From NCBI RefSeq assembly GCF_023650515.1, contig NZ_CP096016.1, positions 2,442,001 through 2,506,000 of the forward strand: DNA of 64,000 bases. The letters run 5' to 3'. Below are positions 9,535 through 18,649 of this stretch, piece by piece; the first letter of the stretch is position 1, and each line of letters starts with the position of its first letter. The stretch is from Alkalimarinus coralli (GTDB taxonomy: Bacteria > Pseudomonadota > Gammaproteobacteria > Pseudomonadales > Oleiphilaceae). The translations under genes and the position numbers were made by a program. The notes under the pieces were generated by a model. That model was not told where the DNA came from. It made no database searches and saw only the letters and a program-made list of their open reading frames with translations.

Positions 9535-10680
9535 TTATCTATTCTTCTGTGGAGTCCACATGGTATAGCGTGTGCCAAATATAAACTTGGTGACGCCAAC
9601 AGCAACGGCAAAGCTACTGAGCACAACAAATCCGACTAAATAAAAAACCTTGGGAAGGCGTCGCTGGACATCACAAATTCCAACAATGGCAACTAGATAA
9701 ATCAATGCCTGCACGGCGAACGTGAATGCATAAAAAGATGATGTATCAAGTAAAAGTACATTGATAGGAAACAATAACAGCGCAAAAAAAGGTGCCAGTC
9801 GCCTTAATAGCTTATGACTGAATAGAGCAACCGCATAGGCTCCGGTCTTCAGAGGGTTCATTAGCCGCTTGCGCCGCCATAAACTCGTCATCCCTCTCAC
9901 CGTTACCCGCACTCTCCTGTTATATTGTTTTTTAGCTTTTTCAACCCCTTCATCCCTTACAACGGCCTTAGGCTGGAATACGAGTTTATAGCCCTTATCA
10001 ACCACCCCCGTGCTAATGTAAAAGTCATCGGTCACATCAAGAGGGACCGGAGTGAAAAGCTCGCGTTTAATAGCATAGGCTGCACCATCAACTGAAACAG
10101 CGCCAAATATTCTTGACTCCCCGCCTCGAACCAATCCTTCATACCAACGATAAAGTCTGTCCCCCATTCCGAGTTGGGCATTGTTGTTATCAACATCAAT
10201 ATGCCCGCCAACACCGCCCACTTTTTTATCTGAAAAAGGGGTGATAAGCTGGCGTAACGTGTCACTTTCCCAGCGATTATCTGCGTCAGTAAAGACAACA
10301 ATATCACTCGTTGCCCGCTCAAGACTTTTATTAAGGGCTTCAGCTTTCCCTCCACGTGGCAATGCCAAATGAACAACGCCCTGGTCACTAAACTGCTCAA
10401 TTTTCTCGCCTGTGGCATCACTTGAGCCATCGTTTGCTACAAGTATATTGAACTTATCATTAGGGTAATCCTGGTGTAATAGGGTATTTAATTTCTTACT
10501 TATATTTTCAGCTTCATTATAAGCAGAAATAATAATACTAACCGTTGGCCACTCCCCCTCAGCAAAACCTGAATATTCTCGCTTTGGATAAAGCTTTGAT
10601 ATCAGCGAAATTAATAAGGGGTAACCAACATAGCCATAGACAAACAAGCCAACTAACACCCAAAAAAAGCACTCGATCAT
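9535..10680 (-). CDS. Membrane glycosyltransferase family 2
   Basis: A processive-type GT-A glycosyltransferase of 381 residues. An N-terminal helix (FFWVLVGLFVYGYVGYPLL) precedes the catalytic domain with SIIISAYNEAENI, the DAD nucleotide-binding motif (FTDADNRW) and VTDDFYIS. RRVRVTVRG stands where the Q/RxxRW-like site occurs, followed by two or three C-terminal helices. The open frame extends to 10767, but the ATG at 10680 has an AGGAG ribosome site and overlaps the upstream stop as ATGA, indicating translational coupling. It probably adds a sugar to the lipid-linked repeat unit; donor and acceptor are unknown. Confidence 0.87.
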   Translation of the reverse strand: MIECFFWVLVGLFVYGYVGYPLLISLISKLYPKREYSGFAEGEWPTVSIIISAYNEAENISKKLNTLLHQDYPNDKFNILVANDGSSDATGEKIEQFSDQGVVHLALPRGGKAEALNKSLERATSDIVVFTDADNRWESDTLRQLITPFSDKKVGGVGGHIDVDNNNAQLGMGDRLYRWYEGLVRGGESRIFGAVSVDGAAYAIKRELFTPVPLDVTDDFYISTGVVDKGYKLVFQPKAVVRDEGVEKAKKQYNRRVRVTVRGMTSLWRRKRLMNPLKTGAYAVALFSHKLLRRLAPFFALLLFPINVLLLDTSSFYAFTFAVQALIYLVAIVGICDVQRRLPKVFYLVGFVVLSSFAVAVGVTKFIFGTRYTMWTPQKNR

Positions 10681-11681
10681 GATGTGCTCTCCTGTTTCGC
10701 CCTGTTCTTCTGCAACAAATAAAGCGAACGCAAAACCGACAAACCTGCGACATGGAAGCGAAGCCAATATAGAAAACTAAATTGCATAATCGCAGTAACA
10801 TTAGTTCTGCTTAACGGTTTAGCCAGGGTCATTACGAGCGCAGGCAAAAACCAGACTACTGCGACACCAGCTGCTTGAGATACATTTCCCTGTAATACAC
10901 AAAGCAAAAACCATACTGCCAATAACCAGTGCAAAACACTGATTACTGGAAACCTCAAAAGCCTCAGTGAAAGCCCTTGCTTCCTCAATAGGTCGACGTG
11001 ACTACTCTGGCGCCAAAACTCTTTACGCAAAAGTTCAGCGAGACTTCGCTCATATCCCCAATGATACATATTTTCATTGGGGATAGACCAAACTTGAGCG
11101 CCCGCGTCGCTCAAGCGCAAAACAAAATCTTTATCTTCACCGGTAGTTAATTCGGTATCAAACCCCTGAACCTTATCGAAATACGCCTTCCTTACACAGA
11201 TATTCCGCCCTGGCAAGAAGTCTACTTTCATTGCATTATCCCGTCTTGCAGCCGTACGCTGAGACCATACGCGAGCAAACCAGCCTGCTTCTTCCGGAAT
11301 TTTCTCTACAAACCCCAACGCATCAACATTTTTTTTATCAAAGTACTCTTCGATGAGCTGAAACCAGTTTTCCGGTACTTCCATGTCTGCATCAAGAAAT
11401 AGAATAATCTCCCCCTTGGCATTCATTCCTCCCATATTGCGTAATGCCGAGATTTTGACCCTTTGCGCATCAACTACGTCAAGCCCCATTTCAACAGCAA
11501 TAGCCCGGGTATTATCGGTAGACTGATTATCAACAAGCGTAATTTCTACATCACTTCGCTGCCCTTTGGCTCTATTTATCGAAGTTACCAGCCGCTTAAT
11601 ATTACTCGCTTCGTTGTACGCAGGTATTACAATCGAATACCTGATCTGCGGGTCCGTCACATTATTCACTTTGGGTTCCAT
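10677..11681 (-). CDS. Glycosyltransferase family 2
   Basis: A 334-residue GT-A glycosyltransferase. Residues about 14-110 show YSIVIPAYNEASNIKRL, the nucleotide-contact VDNQSTDNT and the metal-binding LDADMEVPE. GEDKDFVLRLSDAG around residue 185 is the usual acid site of the family. The C-terminal third has two or three membrane helices (about 245-320), so it is membrane bound on the cytoplasmic face. It overlaps the next gene by four bases (ATGA). Its role in repeat-unit assembly is inferred from the EPS context; the sugar is unknown. Confidence 0.87.
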   Translation of the reverse strand: MEPKVNNVTDPQIRYSIVIPAYNEASNIKRLVTSINRAKGQRSDVEITLVDNQSTDNTRAIAVEMGLDVVDAQRVKISALRNMGGMNAKGEIILFLDADMEVPENWFQLIEEYFDKKNVDALGFVEKIPEEAGWFARVWSQRTAARRDNAMKVDFLPGRNICVRKAYFDKVQGFDTELTTGEDKDFVLRLSDAGAQVWSIPNENMYHWGYERSLAELLRKEFWRQSSHVDLLRKQGLSLRLLRFPVISVLHWLLAVWFLLCVLQGNVSQAAGVAVVWFLPALVMTLAKPLSRTNVTAIMQFSFLYWLRFHVAGLSVLRSLYLLQKNRAKQESTS

Positions 11682-11706
11682 ATATAATCAAAAGAAAAGG
11701 TCATAT

Positions 11707-13164
11707 TTAGCTGCTTCTGCCACTAAGCTTCAAGTCTGGATCAGAGCAACCTTCTCTGCTATTTGCCTTGAGTTGCTTTATGTCAGCATCGTTTCGTAAC
11801 GCTTGTGAAATCGCCAGAAAAAACCATAGGTACTTGTGGTTTGGCGAACTTAGAAAGAGTAAAAATAGAGATAAGGCAACAAAAGCCAACAAAAAATGAC
11901 TGACTAGCTGGTAGTTTCCATTATCCCCCAATTGCTTAAACCGGTTTTGAGCATATCTGAAATTGAACATGCCCCACACAACAATACCAACAAACAAACT
12001 GAAACCAACAATGCCTGTCTCGGACAGCACCTCTAAATACGTATTATGTGCCCGACGATAAATATTCGGTTTACCATCATCTAACGAAAATGCCGATGCA
12101 AACGGTGTTTTGGAATAATTGATCGGAAATGTGCCTGGCCCGGAACCCAGCACAGGGTTTTCTTTTAACGCCTTCATGCCCACAAAAATATAGGAGGTTC
12201 TCCTCCCTAGCGACCTATCCTGAGTTGTTTGTGTACCTTCCCCAATATTCACAAGTGACGCTATCCGGTCAACGTATTCAGCCGGAACAACCGATACCAG
12301 AACAGGCAACCCCATAGCCGCCAGTAATATTAAAAATCCCCAATACTTGGGTTTTTTTAGGTACACAAACAAGTGTCGATAGTGGAAACACCCGGCGATA
12401 AGCGTGACCAATAACACTAAAAAGGCAGAACGCGAGAAGGTTTTTACACTGGCTACAATCAGTACAACCAAACACACGGCAACTAACAACCGTACCAGAA
12501 TATTCTTTTCAGTTTGTAGTAAATAGACTGCCAAAGGAGTCGACACAACAGCCAATAATGCAAAAAAGTTAGGGTCTTCCAAAAAGCCCGACGTTCTATT
12601 TTCAAGGCCTCCTGCCACCCCTTGCATTAACGACATCCCTGCGGTCATCGCAACACTCAGAACAATAAAGCGGATGACATTTGTATAACCTATATTTTTT
12701 ACCAACAGCAAACCGAGCGCGAAGATTGAAATTGCGGTAATCAATTGTCTGGTGCTATTAAGCGATATCATCAGGTTAATGGATAAAGCAGAACTAATAC
12801 CGTAAACAAGCACCAGAAAAATCATCGGCATCCACATCGGGGAGGCCAAATCCTTTCCTTTAAGGGAGCCTTGAAGAATCCTCAATATCACGATAAGAAC
12901 AATGGCAATACCGATTAGTTTTGAAATGGTAAGAAACTTATATTTTGATAGAATTTCTTTATAAATTTCAAAAGGAATAAGGAAAATAACGATCATTAAC
13001 CCTACTTCAGGGTGACGGTATAAGTAAAACCCTCCCACCAGCGCGAGTATTAGAAGCGGGGCAAGAAAGAAGTAAGGGGTCATATACAAAGCAGCCGAGC
13101 ACAATACCAGCGCCAAACCGGAAACGATAAACCCTAAGGGTGTGTTGTGGTTATTAATTGCCAC
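11707..13164 (-). CDS. O-antigen ligase/polymerase (Wzy/WaaL-like) family protein
   Basis: A 485-residue inner-membrane protein with about 11 predicted helices and a large periplasmic loop. The loop holds the Wzy_C-type signature around RRAHNTYLEVLSETGIVG, preceded by GSGPGTF. Members of this superfamily either polymerise flipped repeat units (Wzy) or ligate them to an acceptor (WaaL). In a locus with Wzx, Wza and Wzz homologues, the polymerase role is the likelier one. The start is a GTG at 13164 with an AAGAG ribosome site. The C-terminal tail is short and soluble. Confidence 0.85.
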   Translation of the reverse strand: MAINNHNTPLGFIVSGLALVLCSAALYMTPYFFLAPLLILALVGGFYLYRHPEVGLMIVIFLIPFEIYKEILSKYKFLTISKLIGIAIVLIVILRILQGSLKGKDLASPMWMPMIFLVLVYGISSALSINLMISLNSTRQLITAISIFALGLLLVKNIGYTNVIRFIVLSVAMTAGMSLMQGVAGGLENRTSGFLEDPNFFALLAVVSTPLAVYLLQTEKNILVRLLVAVCLVVLIVASVKTFSRSAFLVLLVTLIAGCFHYRHLFVYLKKPKYWGFLILLAAMGLPVLVSVVPAEYVDRIASLVNIGEGTQTTQDRSLGRRTSYIFVGMKALKENPVLGSGPGTFPINYSKTPFASAFSLDDGKPNIYRRAHNTYLEVLSETGIVGFSLFVGIVVWGMFNFRYAQNRFKQLGDNGNYQLVSHFLLAFVALSLFLLFLSSPNHKYLWFFLAISQALRNDADIKQLKANSREGCSDPDLKLSGRSS

Positions 13165-13202
13165 TATTTACAAACTCTTGATGGCATTTTGACAATTTAA
13201 TT

Positions 13203-14327
13203 TCACCCCGCATATGCTCCTTCTTTTCGGTACAGACTCGCCAATAAACTACCTTGCCTGCAAATATTATAGTGTTCTGCTATACACTGACTGGCACTCT
13301 CTCCAAGCCTATCTCTCAAGCCTGCATCATTCATCAAGGACATAACATGTGATGCCAGCATATCGATGTCACCATCTGGTGCCAGCATCCCGTTCTGACC
13401 ATGCTGAACGACGGCCGGAATCCCTCCCACAGAAAAAGCAGCTACTGAGACACGGAGAGCCATTGCTTCCAGTAACACCATCGGGGTTCCTTCCGTTCGA
13501 GAAGGCATAACCAGGATATCAAGGCATCTGATAATATCTTCTACATCCTCTCTAAAACCGCAGAATACGATTTTTTCCGATAGCCCGGCCTTGGTCACCC
13601 ATGCTTCGAGTTCGCGGATTAATGGGCCTCCGCCTACCACAATCGCTTTAAAACGTGCTGTCTCCTTACTCAATTTAGATATCATTTCCAAGAAACGATC
13701 AGGCCCCTTTTCTGAGCTCAATCGGCCGATAAACCCGATGAGTAACTCATTTTCGCCTCTTTCAAAACTAAAGACATCTCCTTTCACACGCTCCGGTTCC
13801 GAGCTGGGCAAATGGATTGCATTCGGTAACAGCAACAGCCGTTGAGGATCAATTTTCTGGTCTTGGTAGTATTTAAGAATAGAGTCCGAGACACAGATAA
13901 TCTTTTCAACTGCAAACAGCCTGCAACACCAGGTAGCCAGTTGGTTATACCATTTAATTTTACGGGTGCGGTTAGTAAAACCGTGCTGCGTTACGATAAC
14001 ACGCTTCTGAAACAGCAGCCCTGCAATGCAACCTAATATGGTTTCTTTATAACCATGACAGTGAATAACGTCGGGCCTAAGCGTGCAAATAGCATGTCTC
14101 AACGCTCTATAGGCATCAGCTGTACCGCCTTTTCCTTTTTCAAGTATGACGTCAATATTTAGTTTCGTTAATGCGGCAACAAAAGGATTCTTGTTGCCAC
14201 TTTCTACACCAAGACATAAAACAGCAGCTTCAACGCCCGTATCGACTGAAAGCTGGTTAAGTAGCACTCGCTCTGCACCATACAAGCCACTTGAACTAAT
14301 TATGTGCAATACTTGAGGGTTACTCAC
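13203..14327 (-). CDS. Glycosyltransferase family 4 (GT-B)
   Basis: A soluble GT-B retaining glycosyltransferase of 374 residues. The N-terminal domain opens with a nucleotide-fold strand and GLYGAERVLLNQL. The C-terminal domain has IGFIGRLSSEKGPDRFLE and the E-x7-E motif in RTEGTPMVLLEAM, which contacts the sugar nucleotide. The GTG start has an AAGGA ribosome site. It probably transfers a sugar to the growing undecaprenyl-linked unit. It lies 38 bases upstream of the polymerase gene and 34 bases from the chain-length gene. Confidence 0.88.
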   Translation of the reverse strand: MSNPQVLHIISSSGLYGAERVLLNQLSVDTGVEAAVLCLGVESGNKNPFVAALTKLNIDVILEKGKGGTADAYRALRHAICTLRPDVIHCHGYKETILGCIAGLLFQKRVIVTQHGFTNRTRKIKWYNQLATWCCRLFAVEKIICVSDSILKYYQDQKIDPQRLLLLPNAIHLPSSEPERVKGDVFSFERGENELLIGFIGRLSSEKGPDRFLEMISKLSKETARFKAIVVGGGPLIRELEAWVTKAGLSEKIVFCGFREDVEDIIRCLDILVMPSRTEGTPMVLLEAMALRVSVAAFSVGGIPAVVQHGQNGMLAPDGDIDMLASHVMSLMNDAGLRDRLGESASQCIAEHYNICRQGSLLASLYRKEGAYAG

Positions 14328-14361
14328 TCGAAAAATCCTTTTCTATTGCTTTCCATTATAT

Positions 14362-15642
14362 TTAACTTTTATTTAGATCATTGTCGTTGATTGTCGCAAT
14401 GACAGGAATGTCGAGGTATTTTATGATTTGATCCTGATGTTTAAAGCCATGATCAAAAAACTCACGAATATAGCCTAACGAGAGAGCCAAAAGCAGCCCC
14501 GTGACCAACCCAAGTGGAATCATAAGCTTAGGTCGAGGAAATGCAGGTTTAAGCGGTGGCGTTGCATGCTCCAGGACTTTAACATTCGAAACAATTCTGG
14601 CATTTTCATTTTCCTGGGTTCGAATATCTTCATACTTTCGACTATATGTAAAATAGGCTTCTCTTACGGCGTCAATTTCCGTACTCAACCGCACTAGCCG
14701 GGACTCAACCTCATTTAGTTCTGAAACCCGCTTATTTAGCAATTCCAACCGCTCATCAATGATTGATATCTGCGCTTTAAGCACCCTCAGTTCTTGAGTT
14801 TTCCTTTTTTCGGGAATCAGATCCCGTAATAAGTTACGTTTATTTTTTTCGTCAAATAGCTGATCCATAGTCAGGGTTAGTTCACGATCAGGGTCTGTCG
14901 CGCCGTAGTCATTCAGGAGCTTGGTTTTTTCCCGCTCAAGCTCTTCAAAACGAGCTTGGAAGCGATTCTTTTTATCGAGGAAAAAATCAATATTCGCCTC
15001 GTCCAAAAGCAGCTCTCGACGCTTTTCTAAATAATTATCCAAATGTTTATTCAGAAACATAACCCCCATATCAGGGTCTGTGAATTTAAATGTTATTAGA
15101 ATCACGTTTGAACCAGGCAGTATTTCAGTCGTCAGCTCTTCACTGACGAACTCACTAAGCTCATCAATGGTTGAATCTTTTTCTTCCTCAGGTTCTTTGT
15201 CAAACAAGTCGTTAATCGTGGACGTTATTTGGTCCTTAATCGGCGCGATTGCAGTTTTAACAGGTTCAAGCACCCATGTATCTATCAAGCCGGGTTGCAA
15301 ATAAAACTCCCCACTTGCATGTAGCTCACTCACTGTTTTTCTAATCAGCTCTTGTGACCGAAGAATATTACTTTCTGTTTCCAGGTCTTGTAGTTCTGGA
15401 GGCAAGTATCGCGCAGCTGGGGTGCCATACATAGACTCAGTTTCAGTTGACTGGCTTAGTTTTTTTGATAGTACAATAACCTGTCCCGATAACTCCCACC
15501 ATTTTTGGGGCAGCAAAGAAACCAGCAGTGTAAAAATGGCAAACCCTACAAAAATTCTTCTAATTAACTTTCTATTGGCAAAAAATATGCGGACAAATTC
15601 CCGAATATAGTTATTTTCTACCGTATCCACTGAATTATTCAT
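14362..15642 (-). CDS. Polysaccharide chain-length determinant (Wzz/GumC-like)
   Basis: A 426-residue polysaccharide co-polymerase that controls chain length and links polymerisation to export. It has an N-terminal helix (about 30-46, IFVGFAIFTLLVSLLP), a large periplasmic region rich in coiled coil (about 210-345) and a C-terminal helix (LMIPLGLVTGLLLALSLGYI) preceded by the usual Pro-rich PLKPAFPRPK segment. It carries no C-terminal kinase domain; a separate small ATPase gene (16685-17305) occupies that role in the locus. The ATG start has an AGGA ribosome site. Confidence 0.9.
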   Translation of the reverse strand: MNNSVDTVENNYIREFVRIFFANRKLIRRIFVGFAIFTLLVSLLPQKWWELSGQVIVLSKKLSQSTETESMYGTPAARYLPPELQDLETESNILRSQELIRKTVSELHASGEFYLQPGLIDTWVLEPVKTAIAPIKDQITSTINDLFDKEPEEEKDSTIDELSEFVSEELTTEILPGSNVILITFKFTDPDMGVMFLNKHLDNYLEKRRELLLDEANIDFFLDKKNRFQARFEELEREKTKLLNDYGATDPDRELTLTMDQLFDEKNKRNLLRDLIPEKRKTQELRVLKAQISIIDERLELLNKRVSELNEVESRLVRLSTEIDAVREAYFTYSRKYEDIRTQENENARIVSNVKVLEHATPPLKPAFPRPKLMIPLGLVTGLLLALSLGYIREFFDHGFKHQDQIIKYLDIPVIATINDNDLNKS

Positions 15643-15657
15643 ACATTCCTGCCAGTA

Positions 15658-16665
15658 TTATTCGTTAAAGTCGTAACCAAACGTCACGCCTATCCCTCTA
15701 AAAAACAGTACATCTTTCATGAAGCGAGTCACTTCTGATGCTCTCGATAGGTCAGAACTTGGAATATAGACGATGTCATCCGGCTGAAGCATTGCAAGCG
15801 CTGTCTCCATCGAACGACCTTCTAGCGCAGCCTTGAGATCAAACCTTCTAGCGACCATTTTGTCTCCTACACGGTGCATCGCAATGGTATGTTCCAACTG
15901 GGCTCCCGGACGAATTCCGCCTGATAGTGCCAATGCCTGCAGCAGAGAGATGGGTTTGGATACAGAAAATGCACCTGGAGATAACACTTCACCTAATACG
16001 TATACGGTTTTGTCCGCATACTTGTTTAGAATGATATCCACCTCGAGGCCAGGCACCTCTTCGGCATAAAGTTGGTTCACCTTTTTACCCAAGTCCTTGA
16101 TACCCATCTGCCTGACATCAATATCTCCGATGATAGGAAAGGTAACCACATAATCTGAACGAACCCTTAGCAATCTGCTCTGCCCTCTGATACGAGTTCC
16201 CAGCGCAGTTTTTAATTCATTGGTTCGTGCACCATGTTCTATCAGAGAAATATAAAGCTCCGGTTTTACCAAGGACTTTTCATACAGTTTTATTAGTTCT
16301 TCCTGTAAGGTTTCCACCGTTTTACCCGAAGCTTTTATTCCCCCCAGATAAGGCAGGGAAATCTTTCCGTCAGGTCTGATTCTTTGCTGGAAACTCAAAT
16401 CAGGGGCCGCTATAAATGTCACCTCAACAACATCATCAGCTGCCAGTTTGTATTCCAACCCCTCAAACTCATCAAAGCGGAAGATCACATCAAGTTCATC
16501 TTCCGGCTGAAAATGTTGGGCAAAATGATCATTTTTTGACAGGTCACCGGCACCTTGATCAGAGACGATATTTAGCTCAAATTCTTCACCATTAAAATGT
16601 TTAGGCGTCGCGCACCCGGTCATCAGGATCACCGAGATAAACATAGCCAGGAACCGGTATTTCAT
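15658..16665 (-). CDS. Polysaccharide export outer-membrane lipoprotein (Wza/GumB-like)
   Basis: A Wza-family exporter of 335 residues forming the outer-membrane and periplasmic channel for the polymer. The start at 16665 gives a lipoprotein signal with a lipobox (ILMTGC) and has an AAGGAA ribosome site. The longer open frame to 16749 would bury the signal and runs into the upstream gene. The poly_export region follows (YKLAADDVVEVTFIAAPDL to IRPDGKISLPYLGGI), then SLBB-like segments (TVYVLGEVLSPGAFSV). The C-terminus ends in a short amphipathic stretch. It lies 19 bases downstream of the CpsD-like gene and is clearly part of the same operon. Confidence 0.92.
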   Translation of the reverse strand: MKYRFLAMFISVILMTGCATPKHFNGEEFELNIVSDQGAGDLSKNDHFAQHFQPEDELDVIFRFDEFEGLEYKLAADDVVEVTFIAAPDLSFQQRIRPDGKISLPYLGGIKASGKTVETLQEELIKLYEKSLVKPELYISLIEHGARTNELKTALGTRIRGQSRLLRVRSDYVVTFPIIGDIDVRQMGIKDLGKKVNQLYAEEVPGLEVDIILNKYADKTVYVLGEVLSPGAFSVSKPISLLQALALSGGIRPGAQLEHTIAMHRVGDKMVARRFDLKAALEGRSMETALAMLQPDDIVYIPSSDLSRASEVTRFMKDVLFFRGIGVTFGYDFNE

Positions 16666-16684
16666 ACTCAATATTTCCTTCATA

Positions 16685-17305
16685 TTATAATAAATTGTAA
16701 ATCCACTTCGGCATGTAAAATTTGCGCCGATTAAATATCGCCCCAACAATATTAATACCTGCGCTAATTAACTTGTCTTTAGCCACAACCGCAACCTCCC
16801 ATCGAGTCGCCTCGCTTTGCACGACCATAGCAGTTCCATCGCACGCGCGGGCTAAAACGATACTGTCAGGGTTTGAGTGTACTGCCCCTACATCAATCAC
16901 CACATATTGATAAATAGCTGACAGTTCATTTAATAACCCCGGCCATGACTCTTCATTCCAGACATTTCTTTTCTCCGGTGTCTTGCCCCCCGCAGGCAAC
17001 ACATCAAACGCCAACGCCTTATCCGAATGTATTCTTTCAGAAAATTCATTAAAATTTCCATCCAGCAACTCGGCAACCCCGGGTCTATCTTGCAACTTGA
17101 AATGCTTACTAAGATCCGGGTTGGCCCAGTTCCCATCGACCAGAATCACTTTCCCTTGAACAAGAGTGGATAATGCGCCCGCCAATGAAATAGCTCCCGT
17201 TGTCACGCCTTCACCCCTATTCGCGGATGTGATACATAATGTTCGAACCGAAGATTTAAATATCGTCGATGTTAAGTTGAGCTCACTAGGCTCTAACAAT
17301 TCCAT
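16685..17305 (-). CDS. CpsD/CapB-like ATPase with degenerate P-loop
   Basis: A 206-residue protein with the overall layout of the cytoplasmic BY-kinase/CpsD domain that partners Wzz proteins. The P-loop reads GEGVTTG (residues about 31-37), with Val where the catalytic Lys of GEGKST should be. The A-prime motif reads ILVDGN instead of the usual D-A-D, and the Walker B region is VVIDVGAV. The C-terminus has only two scattered Tyr rather than a Tyr cluster. It may be a non-catalytic or alternative partner of the chain-length protein. The ATG at 17305 is chosen because an AAGGT ribosome site precedes it; the TTG at 17311 lacks one. Confidence 0.75.
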   Translation of the reverse strand: MELLEPSELNLTSTIFKSSVRTLCITSANRGEGVTTGAISLAGALSTLVQGKVILVDGNWANPDLSKHFKLQDRPGVAELLDGNFNEFSERIHSDKALAFDVLPAGGKTPEKRNVWNEESWPGLLNELSAIYQYVVIDVGAVHSNPDSIVLARACDGTAMVVQSEATRWEVAVVAKDKLISAGINIVGAIFNRRKFYMPKWIYNLL

Positions 17306-17356
17306 AATCAACCTTCACTAAAAAAATGAGTGTATCGTTAACGTTGCCAACATGAT

Positions 17357-18490
17357 TTATACGGTATCAAATATATCAATATCGGAATCACCGAGCGTTA
17401 AATACCAATTTTCTGACTTATAAAACAGGCTATTATCTACCTCTTCAAGGTTGTTAACACCTATAAACGCAGGCATACGGTTTTCATCAGGGTGAGCTTT
17501 AAAACCGCTCAAGCTAAACGCTTCTTTTATCGCACTATTCTCAGTACCAAGAGCGTGAACAATAAGAGCCCCCTGCTTTTTTTGCATTCTTACCGCGTTA
17601 GTTATCAAGTAATGCGCGGTTTCGACATCCCCATTCGCCATTAACATATCGACGATCCGGGATTTAGGTATGTCTTTGCCATAAATTCTCCGACAGACGA
17701 TCCATCCCTTTATAACCCCGTCCTTGCGTGCGACATAACAGTCATAGCTTCGATCAGGGATATTTTTATAACGCCAGTTAAGGTATTCGCTATTCCTGCA
17801 TCCGATATTACAATACCCGTCACGCACACGATCCCAGATCTCATCAAACGATGCATCAAACGTACTTACTATATCAAATGAGTAACCTTTTGCATTACAT
17901 GCTTTATTTTTCAAATATAGAGGTAGCATCAGGTCAAAGATTTTGGCGAGCCCCCTCGTAAAAGCAGATAGCTTGAGCTTTTTTGCAAGCACAGCCTCTA
18001 TACTTAGCGGCCTAACCATAACAGGAAGGTGAGCAGTATCGATAGGGCCTCGTTGAAGCAACCTGGTCCAATACTGGTTTAACTTGGGCGCCAACTGCCC
18101 AGACAAAAGATCGTAATGCCCACAGAAATCGAGCGCTAACAACTTCCCTGCACGAGCATTACCTACGCCCTCCATTGGGCGGGCCATGTGATCGGTTACC
18201 CAAACACCATCGCATCGCAGCCCATCAATGTAAAACCTTTGATGGATGCCGCACAGCAAGCCGAATATCTGCTTATCCTTTTCTACAACCCGTATAGCAG
18301 GAACACCGTTAGGATTGAAGGGGTTATCTTCATACTGCCACTGCCAGCGCCGCTGGCTCTCAACAGCACTTTTCTCATCATAAATGCCAGACATCAACTC
18401 AAAAACCATCTCTTTATCGCTAGAACGATAGTCTCTGATAATTACACCTGGAGGCAGGCTCAGGCTACCTGTTTCTCGGCCTTCACTCAT
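17357..18490 (-). CDS. GNAT-family acetyltransferase of the EPS locus
   Basis: A soluble protein of about 377 residues with GNAT-like regions. The N-terminal part starts GVIIRDYRSSDKEMVFELMSGIYDEKS, and there is a QWQYEDNPFNPNG segment and a second half with NSEYLNWRYKNIPDR followed by YVARKDGVIKGWIV. This layout occurs in GNAT proteins near exopolysaccharide genes, where acyl decoration of the polymer is a reasonable but unproven role. The frame is open to a GTG at 18595, but the ATG at 18490 has an AAGGAAG ribosome site and I see none for the upstream codons. It is the first gene of the minus-strand EPS locus. Confidence 0.72.
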   Translation of the reverse strand: MSEGRETGSLSLPPGVIIRDYRSSDKEMVFELMSGIYDEKSAVESQRRWQWQYEDNPFNPNGVPAIRVVEKDKQIFGLLCGIHQRFYIDGLRCDGVWVTDHMARPMEGVGNARAGKLLALDFCGHYDLLSGQLAPKLNQYWTRLLQRGPIDTAHLPVMVRPLSIEAVLAKKLKLSAFTRGLAKIFDLMLPLYLKNKACNAKGYSFDIVSTFDASFDEIWDRVRDGYCNIGCRNSEYLNWRYKNIPDRSYDCYVARKDGVIKGWIVCRRIYGKDIPKSRIVDMLMANGDVETAHYLITNAVRMQKKQGALIVHALGTENSAIKEAFSLSGFKAHPDENRMPAFIGVNNLEEVDNSLFYKSENWYLTLGDSDIDIFDTV

Positions 18491-18595
18491 ATAGTCTGTT
18501 CTTCCTTGTAGCTTTTTGCCAAGACCACAAACGGCTATTTTGGCATTGAAGTCCCAATCGGCGTAATTATGCATAGTTAGGCTTTTATTAGCCAC

Positions 18596-18649
18596 ATATC
18601 AAAAGTAAAATTATATAAAATATATTTTTCTACATGGATGCCATAGAAA
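18596..18649. promoter_or_regulatory. Divergent AT-rich promoter region of the EPS locus
   Basis: A short, very AT-rich stretch separates the minus-strand EPS genes from the plus-strand deacetylase. It is the natural place for divergent promoters, but I cannot assign exact -35 and -10 boxes. Confidence 0.4.

Noticed and set aside
10681-10767. Upstream start for the GT2 gene
   Set aside because: The codons overlap the preceding glycosyltransferase; the ATG at 10680 has a strong ribosome site and an ATGA overlap.
16666-16749. Longer Wza N-terminus
   Set aside because: It would precede and disable the lipoprotein signal; the start at 16665 has its own ribosome site.
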